DNA from: Faucicola sp902506225 | GTDB taxonomy: Bacteria; Pseudomonadota; Gammaproteobacteria; Pseudomonadales; Moraxellaceae | Assembly: GCA_902506225.1 (NCBI GenBank) | Contig: LR733345.1 | Location: 1,240,001 to 1,304,000 of the forward strand | DNA length: 64,000 nucleotides | Direction: 5' to 3' | Shown here: one piece after another, positions 18,140-27,218 of the stretch | Numbering within the stretch: the first letter of the stretch is position 1 | How the letters are laid out: every line of letters starts with the position of its first letter | Position numbers and translations under genes: made by a program | The notes under the pieces: generated by a model | What the model was told of the DNA's origin: nothing | Seen by the model: only the letters and a program-made list of their open reading frames with translations | Databases searched by the model: none

Positions 18140-19549
18140 ATGTCGAATAAATTTTTAGATTTAATCAAATCAAGCGAAGCAAAGTGGGTAGATTTTCGTT
18201 TTACCGATACTAAAGGTAAAGAGCAACATGTAAGCTATCCAGCTGACAGCATGGACGAAGACATTTTTGAAGAAGGTAAAATGTTCGATGGTTCATCAAT
18301 CGCTGGTTGGAAAGGCATTGAGGCTTCAGATATGATTTTGATGCCAGATGCTGATACCGCCTTTGTCGATCCTTTCTTTCGTGAAACGACAGTTGTTGTG
18401 ACCTGTGACGTTATCGAGCCATCAACCATGCAAGGTTATGACCGTGACCCACGTTCAATCGCGCGACGTGCTGAAGAATACCTAAAATCAACGGGTATCG
18501 GCGATACTGCATTCTTTGGTCCAGAGCCAGAATTTTTCGTATTTGATGATGTAAAATGGTCAATCGACATGTCCGGCGCCCGTCACACCATCTCAGCTGA
18601 TGAAGCCGCTTGGTCAACCGATAAAGACATAGAAGGCGGTAACTATGCGCACCGTCCACGCGTCAAAGGCGGTTACTTCCCAGTACCACCTGTTGATAGC
18701 TCACAAGATATGCGCGCTGATATGTGTGCCGCGGTAGAAGCGATTATGGGTGAAGGCCGTGTTGAAGTCCATCACCATGAAGTTGCCTCTTGCCAGCTAG
18801 AAATCGGTGTATCATTTAATACCCTAGTTCGTAAAGCGGACGAAGTACAACAGTTCAAATATGCGGTACATAACGTTGCCCACGAATATGGTAAGACTGC
18901 GACTTTTATGCCAAAACCGATGGTTGGCGATAATGGTTCAGGTATGCACGTTCACTTGTCAATCCAAAAAGATGGCAAAAACACCTTTGCCGGTGATGAA
19001 TACGCAGGGCTGTCAGAAACGGCGCTTTTTGCAATCGGTGGTATCATCAAACATGCTCGTGCATTAAATGCCATCACTAACCCATCAACCAACAGCTACA
19101 AACGCCTAGTACCGCATTACGAAGCGCCTATTAAACTGGCGTATTCAGCGCGTAACCGCTCAGCGTCAATTCGTATTCCATATGTGGCAAGCCCGAAAGG
19201 CAAGCGTATCGAAGCACGTTTCCCTGACCCAGCAGCCAACCCTTATCTTTGCTTTGCCGCATTGTTGATGGCAGCGCTTGATGGTATCCAAAACAAAATC
19301 CATCCAGGTGAAGCGGCGGACAAAAACTTATACGACCTGCCACCAGAAGAAGAAGCATTGATCCCAACGGTAGCAGAAAACTTGGAAGTTGCGCTTAAAG
19401 CGTTAGAAGACGACCATGAGTTCTTAACCAAAGGTGGCGTATTTACCAAAGAAATGCTTGACGCTTACATTGCCTTGAAAAAAGAAGAAGTAGAGCGTTA
19501 CAACGTATCAGTTCATCCAATCGAATTTGATATGTACTACAGCTGCTAA
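18140..19549 (+). CDS. glnA: Glutamine synthetase, type I
   Basis: A 469-residue dodecameric enzyme that condenses glutamate and ammonia using ATP. FDGSSIAGW, the metal-binding EVASCQLEIG, NGSGMHVHLS, NPSTNSYKRLVP (ATP binding) and RIPYVASPKGKRIEARFPD are all present. KNLYDLPPEE contains Tyr398, the adenylylation site modified by GlnE, whose gene is in this window at 59724-62546. The frame is open from 18119, but ATG 18140 follows AAAGGAAACGAGCA and begins the canonical MSNKFLDLI, so I place the start there. Confidence 0.97.
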   Translation: MSNKFLDLIKSSEAKWVDFRFTDTKGKEQHVSYPADSMDEDIFEEGKMFDGSSIAGWKGIEASDMILMPDADTAFVDPFFRETTVVVTCDVIEPSTMQGYDRDPRSIARRAEEYLKSTGIGDTAFFGPEPEFFVFDDVKWSIDMSGARHTISADEAAWSTDKDIEGGNYAHRPRVKGGYFPVPPVDSSQDMRADMCAAVEAIMGEGRVEVHHHEVASCQLEIGVSFNTLVRKADEVQQFKYAVHNVAHEYGKTATFMPKPMVGDNGSGMHVHLSIQKDGKNTFAGDEYAGLSETALFAIGGIIKHARALNAITNPSTNSYKRLVPHYEAPIKLAYSARNRSASIRIPYVASPKGKRIEARFPDPAANPYLCFAALLMAALDGIQNKIHPGEAADKNLYDLPPEEEALIPTVAENLEVALKALEDDHEFLTKGGVFTKEMLDAYIALKKEEVERYNVSVHPIEFDMYYSC

Positions 19550-19563
19550 TAAGTTCGCTTTTC

Positions 19564-19597
19564 AAAAAACCCAACTTCACATTAAGTTGGGTTTTTT
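19564..19597 (+). terminator. Terminator of glnA
   Basis: A perfect 14-bp stem AAAAAACCCAACTT / AAGTTGGGTTTTTT with a 6-base loop and a following T run, 15 bases after the glnA stop. Confidence 0.92.
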
Positions 19598-19695
19598 TAT
19601 AGGAAATTTTTAGGCTAATAGGCAAAATTATTTAGGGATTGATTATCAAGCTTGCTAAAATATGCACAATAATGGGTTTTGAGGGGAAGGCGTAT

Positions 19696-20448
19696 ATGAT
19701 TTTGAAAAAATATAGTACAGATAATAAATATAGTACCGATAATAATAGTAGATTACGCTATAGTTATAACCTTGCACTCACGGCTTTAATGTTATTGCTA
19801 TCACAGTTAGGTCATGCTGAAGTGTATAAGACGACCACCTCAGAGGGGCAAGTGGTATATACCGATAATATCAATACCGCTTATCAATACAATAAAAACA
19901 GCAAAAATATCAGCGTATTAGATAAATTACCCACCCAATCACAAGTATCATCGACAACGACTCAACCCGCAACGACATACATTAGCTTGAACAATGAAGT
20001 TGATAATGCAGTTAGTACGGCTGCTGACAATCGCTTAACTGGTCGCTTATCGACCCAATCCATCTCAGCAAGCCAGCAGGGCGATTATGTCATAAAAATT
20101 GTATCGCCTGAAGCCGGACAAACGCTGCGACGGGGTAGTCAATCAATTGAGATTAATGTTGCCTTGACACCGAGTTTAAAAACAGGCGATAGAATCGTCT
20201 ATCAACTCAATAACCAAACTTTAGCGACCATAAAAGACACCAGCTATACTATCGCAACTACCACGCTCGATCCTAACCCTTATACCATTACCGTAAGCGT
20301 TGAAAACGTCTTAGGGGAAGTCATCGCGCAAGACACTCGCGCTATCACTCTCATCAGTAATAATGTATTGTATCAAAAAAAACGTAAAGCGATTGCACAA
20401 GCACAAAAGAAGAAAGCCAATCAACCTTGGTATAAAAAAATACTTTAA
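19696..20448 (+). CDS. DUF4124 domain-containing exported protein
   Basis: About 250 residues from ATG 19696, which has a strong GAGGGGAAGG ribosome-binding site; the frame is open from 19639. A signal peptide (NLALTALMLLLSQLGHA, cut before EVYK) is followed by EVYKTTTSEGQVVYTDN, the DUF4124 motif. The middle is Ser/Thr/Gln-rich, and a C-terminal region (about residues 135-235) looks like a beta-sandwich domain. A 21-base in-frame duplication near the N-terminus gives KYSTDNKYSTDNN. Periplasmic, function unknown. Confidence 0.78.
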   Translation: MILKKYSTDNKYSTDNNSRLRYSYNLALTALMLLLSQLGHAEVYKTTTSEGQVVYTDNINTAYQYNKNSKNISVLDKLPTQSQVSSTTTQPATTYISLNNEVDNAVSTAADNRLTGRLSTQSISASQQGDYVIKIVSPEAGQTLRRGSQSIEINVALTPSLKTGDRIVYQLNNQTLATIKDTSYTIATTTLDPNPYTITVSVENVLGEVIAQDTRAITLISNNVLYQKKRKAIAQAQKKKANQPWYKKIL

Positions 20449-20500
20449 TACTTTAAGCTATCGTTAAATTTATTTATACCATAAGGCACTACCATAACCG

Positions 20501-21226
20501 ATGCAGTTTTATCGAATCGAAGACCATAGCTGGGTGGCTATTGATATTCACCATAATTTGGGTGAACAGGCTACGCTATCAAGCAATAAAATAAGGTTAA
20601 ACCATAAAGCAGGGTCAATCAATAAAGCAGCGTCAACCCATAAAACAGGGTCAATGTATTGTCGTCAATTGCTAAAAAAGCTACAGCAAGCGCTCAATGT
20701 GACAGGCGAGTTAATGGATGCAAACTTTCCTTATCATTTTATAACCGCTGATGGTTACACTTGGTATGTCAGTTTTAGCCATAGCCGCCAACATGCCGCA
20801 GTGTTGATTTCGCCCTATACCAATATCGGTATTGATGTCGAAGACAGCGCAATTAGTCATCAGGTTGCTTCGCGCTTTTTTTCACCCCATGAATATCAAT
20901 GGTTGAATCAAAAGCCTGCAGCCCATCAAGCAATGTTACGAAACCTACTATGGCGACTTAAAGAATGTGCTATCAAAACCCATCAACATGCTGATAAGCA
21001 ATTAATAAAAGAATTAAAGCATGATGTGCTAGATGAATGGGGCGAGGAGGTTATCAATCAACTTATTGGCGCCCATGAGATAAATGCTAAAGATAAGGCT
21101 AAAGATAAGCCCATACAATGTGTGCAAACCGACGCTAAAATAATTGGCAACTTTAATAGCCAACCCTGCAGTTTTATTATCGTACACCCTGAAATAAGGC
21201 TAAAAAATCGCTGTTTAAAAAAATAA
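20501..21226 (+). CDS. 4'-phosphopantetheinyl transferase superfamily protein
   Basis: A 241-residue Sfp/AcpT-like protein that would move phosphopantetheine from CoA to a carrier-protein serine. GIDVED (Mg2+-binding), FFSPHEYQWL and LLWRLKECAIK (the WxxKE(A/S)xxK motif) are in the expected order. An in-frame 18-base repeat (20598-20655) encodes HKAGSI/NKAAST/HKTGSM, an insertion in the N-terminal part. No carrier-protein or biosynthetic gene is adjacent, so the target is unknown. Confidence 0.78.
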   Translation: MQFYRIEDHSWVAIDIHHNLGEQATLSSNKIRLNHKAGSINKAASTHKTGSMYCRQLLKKLQQALNVTGELMDANFPYHFITADGYTWYVSFSHSRQHAAVLISPYTNIGIDVEDSAISHQVASRFFSPHEYQWLNQKPAAHQAMLRNLLWRLKECAIKTHQHADKQLIKELKHDVLDEWGEEVINQLIGAHEINAKDKAKDKPIQCVQTDAKIIGNFNSQPCSFIIVHPEIRLKNRCLKK

Positions 21227-21268
21227 CCAATTCTTACGAAATTACTTTTTTTTGTAAAAAACCCATGC

Positions 21269-21465
21269 TATGATTGCTATAAGAACAATTTACTATGTAA
21301 GCGACATTGTAGAGAAATGTTTTAACAAACTATTACAAAAGCTTAACTAGTACATTATTTAGCAGGTGTAGGTAGCGAGTAGCTAAACTTACCTAGGCTT
21401 AACTAGCCTTGGTTAAAAAACTACTTTAAAAACCTACTATTAATAGTGTTAAAGGAAGTTATAAT
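21269..21465 (+). promoter_or_regulatory. csp promoter and long 5' leader
   Basis: TATGAT (21269-21274) preceded by TGC forms an extended -10 box. Transcription from it would give an untranslated leader of about 185 bases ahead of the cold-shock gene, typical of csp mRNAs whose leaders fold differently at low temperature. TTAACTAG-like words recur in the leader (21342-21415). The AAAGGAAG ribosome-binding site lies just before the ATG at 21466. Confidence 0.5.
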
Positions 21466-21678
21466 ATGTCAGTTCGTGAACAAGGCATTGTAAAATGGTT
21501 TAATGATTCAAAAGGTTTTGGATTTATTCAGCGTAACAGCGGTGAAGATATTTTCGTTCATTTCCGCGCGATTCAAGGTGACGGCTACCGTTCACTTCAA
21601 GATGGTCAAAAAGTTGAATTCATCGTGGTTGAAGGTCAAAAAGGTCTTCAAGCTGAAGAAGTTACCAAAGTCGAATAA
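21466..21678 (+). CDS. Cold-shock protein (CspA family)
   Basis: A 70-residue single OB-fold protein. RNP1 (KGFGFI) and RNP2 (DIFVHF) are intact, with GIVKWFNDSKGFGFIQ at the N-terminus and LQAEEVTKVE at the end. It binds single-stranded RNA/DNA as an RNA chaperone. It lies directly upstream of an RhlB-like RNA helicase, a sensible functional pairing, but a terminator separates them. Confidence 0.95.
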   Translation: MSVREQGIVKWFNDSKGFGFIQRNSGEDIFVHFRAIQGDGYRSLQDGQKVEFIVVEGQKGLQAEEVTKVE

Positions 21679-21722
21679 GTTAAGCCAAAAAGGGGTTGAA
21701 GTGTTATTTTTGACCTTTTTCC

Positions 21723-21755
21723 AAACCAAGTTGATGTCATTAACTTGGTTTTTGT
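21723..21755 (+). terminator. Terminator after the cold-shock gene
   Basis: A perfect stem AAACCAAGTT (21723-21732) / AACTTGGTTT (21742-21751) with a T-rich tail. It lies 45 bases after the csp stop and 48 bases before the helicase start. Confidence 0.75.
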
Positions 21756-21802
21756 TGTTTCTCATAGCCAATGATTGATTGGTCAAAATAGGTTAAATCT
21801 CT

Positions 21803-22978
21803 GTGTTTCAAACTTTTTCACAATTACCCCTTCATCCAGCGCTCAAGCAAGCGATTGACCAACTAGGCTATCAAACGCTAACCCCTATCCAAGCGCAGAT
21901 ATTGCCCAATACACTCGCTGGGCAAGACGCCATTGGTCAGGCACAAACAGGTACAGGTAAAACAGCAACGTTTTTACTCACCATCATCAATGAATTGCTA
22001 AATAATCCTATAAACCCTGAGGTTGATGGCGATCGTTTTTTGGGTGAAACCCGTGCGCTGGTGCTCGCGCCGACTCGAGAACTGGCTCAACAAATTTATC
22101 AAGATTGCCTTGAGCTCACCAAATTTACCGAACTTCATACCGTTTGTTTGCTCGGTGGTACAGACTATGAGACGCAGTCAAAGCAGCTGCATCAAAAGTT
22201 TGTCGATATCATCATCGCCACCCCAGGTCGTTTGATTGATTTTTGCTTTCAGCACCATGTGTATCTCGATCGTCTTGAAATTTTGGTATTAGATGAAGCA
22301 GATAGAATGCTGGATATGGGGTTTATACCTGATATCAAACGCTTGATTCGTATGATGCCCGCCAATACGCATCGGCAAACCCTGCTTTTTTCCGCTACCT
22401 TTAACCAAGATGTGATGAATTTAGCTTATCGCTGGTTATATCAGCCGATTTTTGTAGAAATTGCGCCCGAACAAAAAACCAGTCAAAACATCGAGCAGCT
22501 ATTTTTTACTTTGATGGAATCGGATAAACTGGCGGCGTTACAGCAAATTATTGAAAAAATTTCTCCCAAAAAAATCATTGTCTTTGCCAATCGTAAAGAC
22601 CAAGTCAAACGCCTGTATGACAAACTTAATCGTCAATATAAAGTAGTGATATTGTCAGGGGATGTCATCCAAGCCAAACGCGAGAAATATTTGGCACAAT
22701 TTCGTCAAGGCGATGCCAATATTTTAGTGGCTACGGATGTCGCAGGGCGAGGTATTCATGTGGATGATGTGGCTTGTGTGGTCAATTACACCTTGCCAGA
22801 CAGTCCTGATGATTACGTTCATCGTATCGGTCGCACCGGTAGGGCAGGCAATAAAGGCATGAGTATAAGCTTTATCAGTGAAAACGACGGGTTTAACTTG
22901 CCGGCTATCGAGCAATATTTGGATGAAACTATCAAAATGCAGCAATGGTCGAATGATACCCGTTTTCTTGAGGATTAA
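21803..22978 (+). CDS. rhlB: DEAD-box RNA helicase (RhlB-like)
   Basis: A 391-residue ATP-dependent RNA helicase. Q motif (TPIQAQILP), Walker A AQTGTGKT, PTRELAQQ, TPGRLID, the DEAD box LVLDEADRMLDMGFIPDI, SAT (LFSATFN), VATDVAGRGI and HRIGRTGRAG are all present. The short C-terminus and the DRMLDMGFIPDIK stretch point to the RhlB subgroup rather than RhlE/SrmB, with moderate certainty. The start codon is GTG at 21803. Confidence 0.85.
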   Translation: MFQTFSQLPLHPALKQAIDQLGYQTLTPIQAQILPNTLAGQDAIGQAQTGTGKTATFLLTIINELLNNPINPEVDGDRFLGETRALVLAPTRELAQQIYQDCLELTKFTELHTVCLLGGTDYETQSKQLHQKFVDIIIATPGRLIDFCFQHHVYLDRLEILVLDEADRMLDMGFIPDIKRLIRMMPANTHRQTLLFSATFNQDVMNLAYRWLYQPIFVEIAPEQKTSQNIEQLFFTLMESDKLAALQQIIEKISPKKIIVFANRKDQVKRLYDKLNRQYKVVILSGDVIQAKREKYLAQFRQGDANILVATDVAGRGIHVDDVACVVNYTLPDSPDDYVHRIGRTGRAGNKGMSISFISENDGFNLPAIEQYLDETIKMQQWSNDTRFLED

Positions 22979-23000
22979 CTTTTTTAATTGATAAAACATT

Positions 23001-23032
23001 AAGGGCGCTATCAATTAATAGCGCCCTTTTTT
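23001..23032 (+). terminator. Terminator after the RhlB-like gene
   Basis: An 11-bp stem AAGGGCGCTAT / ATAGCGCCCTT with loop CAATTA and a TTTTTT tail, 22 bases after the stop. Confidence 0.92.
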
Positions 23033-23061
23033 ACAGCAAAAATACATTAATAAAAATAACG

Positions 23062-23400
23062 CTATAATCTAACGATATCGACTTTAGCAAGACCATTTGA
23101 AGGATTAGCAATTCTGCTAAAAGCACCTTTTGACAAATCTAGCGTACGCCCGTATTTGCCAAACCCACCTGTGTCGGTCACGCGTACTACCACACTTTTA
23201 CCATTGGCTTTGTTAGTGACTTTAAGTAGGCTACCTAATTTGTGCACGTTGCTGGCTGCAGTCAGTGCATGTTGATTGAATTTCTCGCCAGACGCCGTGG
23301 TACGACCATGATGCTTGCCACCATACCATGAAACAACAGCAGCATTGGCTTGCTGGGTGACTAAAGTAGTGACAAACAAACTGGCAATGATATATTTCAT
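23062..23400 (-). CDS. Small RlpA-like double-psi beta-barrel protein
   Basis: A 112-residue exported protein. A signal peptide (IIASLFVTTLVTQQANA) is followed by a single DPBB/RlpA domain: VVSWYGGKHHGRTTASGEKFN, LTAASN, LGSLLKVTNKANGKSVVVRVTDTGGF and GRTLDLSKGAF. There is no lipobox and no SPOR domain, so it is shorter than true RlpA. RlpA-like domains cleave denuded glycan strands; activity here is inferred. An AAGGAACATC ribosome-binding region precedes the ATG. It was probably next to ssrA before the island arrived. Confidence 0.88.
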   Translation of the reverse strand: MKYIIASLFVTTLVTQQANAAVVSWYGGKHHGRTTASGEKFNQHALTAASNVHKLGSLLKVTNKANGKSVVVRVTDTGGFGKYGRTLDLSKGAFSRIANPSNGLAKVDIVRL

Positions 23401-23697
23401 CGGATGTTCCTTTTATCAATTAAAGCAGTCAATAATCTGACTACTTAAAGGTATCAAGGGGCATTTCCCGTGATTTACATATTAAAAACAAAGTAATATT
23501 GTTTAATATCACTTAAGCGGTGTGTATTCTAATTACAAAGTTATGTTATTTCAAACATTTTATTGTAAACAAAATCTTCAATATTGGAAGTATTTTGCTA
23601 AACATATAAATTGTGTAACCATATCGGCTAGTTTTTCTAACCTGTTGATTTTATGTAAAAATGCTATCTTCATTAGCTTATTAGACATAAAAAATGC

Positions 23698-23735
23698 AAA
23701 AAAAAGAGAATGCAGTAATCTGCATTCTCTTTTTT
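23698..23735 (-). terminator. Original ssrA terminator, stranded at the island's left border
   Basis: Stem GAGAATGCAG (23706-23715) / CTGCATTCTC (23720-23729) with loop TAAT, extended by A and T runs on both sides. It ends 6 bases left of the 14-bp tmRNA-end duplicate. No gene on either strand ends here now, but ssrA (minus strand) would have ended here before integration. Confidence 0.8.
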
Positions 23736-23741
23736 AATATA

Positions 23742-23755
23742 TGGTGGAGATGGCG
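23742..23755. repeat. Left attachment site of the genomic island
   Basis: TGGTGGAGATGGCG is identical to the last 14 bases (with CCA, on the minus strand) of ssrA at 51869-51882. Flanking bases differ on both sides, so the match is exactly 14 bp. Left boundary of the island. Confidence 0.85.
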
Positions 23756-23816
23756 TTCTCTTAACAATTATTGCAAAGCATTGATATTGATAAAGTTCCG
23801 CTATTCTGTCTGTAAT

Positions 23817-23838
23817 AGATATACAAATAGATATACAA
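23817..23838. repeat. Left arm-type repeat pair
   Basis: Two copies of AGATATACAA at 23817-23826 and 23829-23838, period 12. The pair and its context are identical over 25 bases to 51724-51748 at the other island end. They are likely integrase arm-binding sites (inference from position and symmetry). Confidence 0.7.
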
Positions 23839-24348
23839 AAAAAGTCTTGCTAGGATTTCTGTAAATTATTGTACTAATCGTAGGATAGATTCAATAAAAT
23901 TAAAATAGAATGATTGTTTGAGTAATATTTTGCTGTTTTAACCAAAGAAAGTAAAGGTATTTTACACCTTCCGTTACTTTCAGGTATGTACATTAGGTTT
24001 TAGCAGTATTTAACTCATACTGATCAAACAGTTTATATATCTTGGTGATGTTCATTAACTTGTGACTTGTAGTGCGTTTTTGGCGATGGTTTAATATGAC
24101 TGCCAATGACAGCTATTAACTTTCCTCTTTTTTCAGAATGGGAAAGTGAGGGGAAAGTTCGAAAGACTTGCTATAGGCGGTTTTACGTTTTAGCTTTCCC
24201 ACTTTCCCAATTTTCCCCTATTTTAAGGAAAAAACACAAAAAAAGGATTCTATATATGCATACATCTATTATTAAGTTATATTAATATATACTTAATAAT
24301 ATATTTGTTAATCATTATCTATATAAATAATTTTTCATTTTTTTACTA
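23839..24348. other. Gene-free left end of the island
   Basis: No ORF is convincing. A hairpin GAAAGTAA / TTACTTTC with inner AGGT/ACCT lies at 23946-23981. GGGAAA words occur at 24140-24159 and their complements at 24194-24218. Beyond the IS insertion the GGGAAA theme resumes at 25221-25243, so the IS split one repeat-rich region, possibly an origin or control region of the element. Confidence 0.4.
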
Positions 24349-25191
24349 GGGCGTGTCCTCAATTTAACTTAGCATGAATAATAGAGCAAGCCAAGTAAAG
24401 CATCGATTTAAAATTACGAGCTAATTTCTCATAGCGAGTAGCAATACTACGAAACTGCTTTAATCGTGCAAATGCATTCTCGACTAAGTGGCATAATTTA
24501 TAAAGGTAGCTATCAAAATCAGGGTTAGGTTGCTTGGCATTTTTACGCTTTGGTATAATAGCTTTCATACCGTGTTCTATAGCTTTATCTCTGATTTCTT
24601 GCGAGTCATACCCTTTGTCAGCGATAAAATACTGGGCTTCTTGTATGACTTCTATCAAGTCGTTTGCAACTTGACTGTCATGCACGTTACCCCCAGTGAC
24701 TTTAAAATCGAGCGGATTTCCATGCGAGTCCACACATAGGTGTATTTTTGTCGTGTTTCCGCCACGGCTTTGTCCAATTGCTCTATCGAAACCACGCCGA
24801 GCTCCACTTGCATGTTGATGACACCGTACATAACTTCCGTCGATGAATACCCATTCTTTGTCAATTTCTTTTCGTAGATCAAAAAAAAATTCTGCCACAA
24901 GCCTTTTTTAGACCATCGGTTAAAGCGGTTATAGGCGGTTTTCCATGACCCTAGCTCAATAGGTATGTCTCGCCATGGTGCACCTGTTCTTAGCTTCCAT
25001 AGTATGGCTTCCATAACAGTACGGTCGTTCTTCCATTGATGACAGCCGTGCGCTTTCATGGTTGTTTGTAATTGTTCCCATATGTTGTCAGTTATTGCGG
25101 TTCTCGCCATTGTTTGTGTTTGCCTATATTTTGTTGGAATATAGGGTTAAAATAGGGCTCTTTTGGGCTTATTCAAATTAGGGACACGCCC
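24349..25191 (-). mobile_element. IS5-family insertion sequence (IS427-like group)
   Basis: An 843-bp element with ends GGGCGTGTCCTCAATTT and, inverted, GGGCGTGTCCCTAATTT (two mismatches). It is flanked by TA on both sides (24347-24348 and 25192-25193), the usual duplication for this group. It contains a two-frame transposase. It appears complete and recent. Confidence 0.88.
24359..25110 (-). CDS. IS5-family transposase, made by -1 frameshift
   Basis: Two overlapping frames: the N-terminal frame 24655-25110 (MARTAITDNIWEQL, RTGAPWRDIP, DUF4096-type) and the C-terminal frame 24359-24898 (FIDGSYVRCHQHA, GRSRGGNTTKIH-like block, ADKGYDSQEIR, AFARLKQFRSIATRYEK; a DDE transposase). They join at a run of nine T on the minus strand (24881-24889), where a -1 shift turns NFFLIY into EFFFDLR. 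This is the known expression mode for IS427-group elements. Confidence 0.88.
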
Positions 25192-25220
25192 TAGATTATA
25201 GATATTTATATTTGTGAAGT

Positions 25221-25243
25221 GGGAAAATGGGAAAATGGGAAAG
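25221..25243. repeat. GGGAAA iterated motif
   Basis: GGGAAA occurs three times with an 8-base period (25221, 25229, 25237), inverted relative to the TTTCCC copies at 24194-24218 on the other side of the IS. Confidence 0.55.
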
Positions 25244-25363
25244 TTATCAAGTAAGTAATTGATATGATAATAAATATTTTCTTCCTTTAACTTTCCTCAT
25301 GGGCAAATATCGGAAAATAAAAAAACGGGCTATATTTGCCCATTTTGTTTTGTTGTATGTCCT

Positions 25364-26923
25364 TTATTTGGTGAGTAATGCGGGATTAATCTTAATTATT
25401 CGTTTACTTTTGCCATTACCATTGCTGGCTAATTCAGTAATCTGTATTCGTTTTTCGTCTGCTAAAACGGTAGTTAGCAATGCAAAATAATCTTTATTTC
25501 TAAATGCTTTCGGATTTACACGGGCTTGTACGTTAGCATAACTTAGCGTGTCGGTGTTCAATGCCTTAGCCTTGTTAATTATCCAGTCTAATAACTTCTC
25601 GCTATCATCATCTCCAATCTGCGGAGCTTGGCTGTATCTGATACGCTCATTAATAGAATATTCGGTTAATAACTTGGCGTTCTCTATATCCTGTTTGGTT
25701 ATTTCGGTTCGCCCATCAAAAAAAACCATTAATGTAGCTATTCGGCTAGCGTTTTCGGCTAATCGCTTGGCTATACCTTTGAACTTTTCATATTTTCCTC
25801 CCTCGCAATAGTTATCTATGCTTTCGTTCCAGTAGTCTATCAATGCCTGTTTGCCCTCGGGTGTAATTGGCATAGGGTGGCGTGTTTGTTCACCTTGTTC
25901 GTTTGCATTAACTAGAATATGGGGTAAACCGTTGCCCCTTAATAGATGCTTACATCTATTCCAAAACGTCCGCAATACTTCATGTTCACTTAGGTCGATT
26001 TCATTGCCTGTTAGTTTTCTTTGTTGCGGGTCGACATCAGGAAAACAATATAGAAACCTAACTAAAAAACCTTGTTGGTTTAATAACTCATTATTTAAAA
26101 CGGGTTCTAACATAATCGGTTGCCCGCCTAAATCAAGCGTTATTCTAATATCATTGACATAACTATTTTGCTCTCTATGGTCTGCCTTCCCACCTTGTGA
26201 TAAAATCCTATCAAATTCGCCATCACTCCATATATCTGCAAATTCTGATATGGTTTTATTAGCGTTATTTTCGTTCATGCTGAAACCACCAAAAAAAACA
26301 CCCGCTTCGCTACTGGAGTAAAATAGGTTTTTAACGCCTTGTATCATCATTCTATCTTTTATCCCTTCAAGTGTTCCGCTTTTAATTTTTGCTCTAACGT
26401 GTTTTGGCGGTTTGGGGTGAGTATCTTTGTATAGTTTAATTTTCCCTTGGTCGGGTTGTCGTTTAGCTATTTCATCATGCCATGTCCGTATTTTTTCGTT
26501 GGCTTTTTGCTCTAACTCTTTCTCGTATTCATCTATACCCTTGCCCGCCCATTTTATACACTGACTTTTGCCATCGCCACTCTCTGCTCGTGTTAATGTA
26601 AAAATGCAAGAAGGAATATATCCGTTTGTCATAGGTGCATTAACAAAACCTTGCCCTACATGGGACAAAACCGCTAGTACGCTTTGGGCGGGCATTTCTA
26701 CGGGTAATTTCGTATTGCTCTCTATGGTTAAAATAGCTTGCCTTGCCAATTTGCAATTATCCCATGCTTGGATGGGGTAAGGTGGGCGGAGTATTTTGTG
26801 TTTACTGTATAGCGGTTTTAGCTCGCCCCATTCGATAGGCTGTAAATCATTGCCTTGCGATTGGGTGAAGTTTGGGTTTTCATGGGCTAATTTTTTAAGC
26901 GTTCTTATCGATAAATTACTCAT
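25364..26923 (-). CDS. DUF3987 (YfjI-type) protein of the island
   Basis: A 519-residue protein of the DUF3987 family found in prophages, satellites and integrative elements. PIQAWDNCKLARQAILTIESNTKLP is the typical N-terminal block, and ESGDGKSQ is P-loop-like (residues about 114-121). DLGGQPIMLEPVLNN and QGFLVRFLYCFPD are in the central helicase/primase-like core. A role in element replication is likely but unproven. It is 20 bases downstream of the AlpA-like gene in the same direction, so probably an operon. Confidence 0.75.
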   Translation of the reverse strand: MSNLSIRTLKKLAHENPNFTQSQGNDLQPIEWGELKPLYSKHKILRPPYPIQAWDNCKLARQAILTIESNTKLPVEMPAQSVLAVLSHVGQGFVNAPMTNGYIPSCIFTLTRAESGDGKSQCIKWAGKGIDEYEKELEQKANEKIRTWHDEIAKRQPDQGKIKLYKDTHPKPPKHVRAKIKSGTLEGIKDRMMIQGVKNLFYSSSEAGVFFGGFSMNENNANKTISEFADIWSDGEFDRILSQGGKADHREQNSYVNDIRITLDLGGQPIMLEPVLNNELLNQQGFLVRFLYCFPDVDPQQRKLTGNEIDLSEHEVLRTFWNRCKHLLRGNGLPHILVNANEQGEQTRHPMPITPEGKQALIDYWNESIDNYCEGGKYEKFKGIAKRLAENASRIATLMVFFDGRTEITKQDIENAKLLTEYSINERIRYSQAPQIGDDDSEKLLDWIINKAKALNTDTLSYANVQARVNPKAFRNKDYFALLTTVLADEKRIQITELASNGNGKSKRIIKINPALLTK

Positions 26924-26943
26924 AAACTACTCTATTCGCTAAA

Positions 26944-27144
26944 TTAATTTGTTTCGAATTGGGCTTTATGCCACTTTTTTAAGGCTTGATAGTCAAAATA
27001 GACTGCACACTGGCGGCTAGTGCCAGTTTTATATGGTTTTGGGAATGTAGGGTCAGTTTGGATAAGTTGGCGGATAGCTTCGCGACTGATTGATAGCAGC
27101 TCACACGCTTGTTTTTGCGTAATGCGGATTGGTTCAAGTTTCAT
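26944..27144 (-). CDS. AlpA/excisionase-like DNA-binding protein
   Basis: A 66-residue winged-helix (MerR-like/AlpA) protein: QKQACELLSISREAIRQLI is the helix-turn-helix, followed by FPKPYK and VYFDYQALKKWH, the normal layout of AlpA and recombination directionality factors. It starts from ATG 27144 with an AAAGGAAAT ribosome-binding site. It could regulate the island's excision and/or the divergent promoter region to its right, which holds GGTNACC repeats. Confidence 0.82.
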   Translation of the reverse strand: MKLEPIRITQKQACELLSISREAIRQLIQTDPTFPKPYKTGTSRQCAVYFDYQALKKWHKAQFETN

Positions 27145-27218
27145 GATTAGATTTCCTTTAGAAATTTATTGTTAAGTATGCATATGTTGCACGCATTCAT
27201 TCTATGTAATAATAAATA

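Noticed and set aside
21503..21778. Second ORF overlapping the cold-shock gene
   Set aside because: It is a frame shadow of csp extending through its terminator.
23522..23737. 71-residue ORF between the rlpA-like gene and the island
   Set aside because: It has no family features or good ribosome-binding site, and its end overlaps the stranded ssrA terminator.
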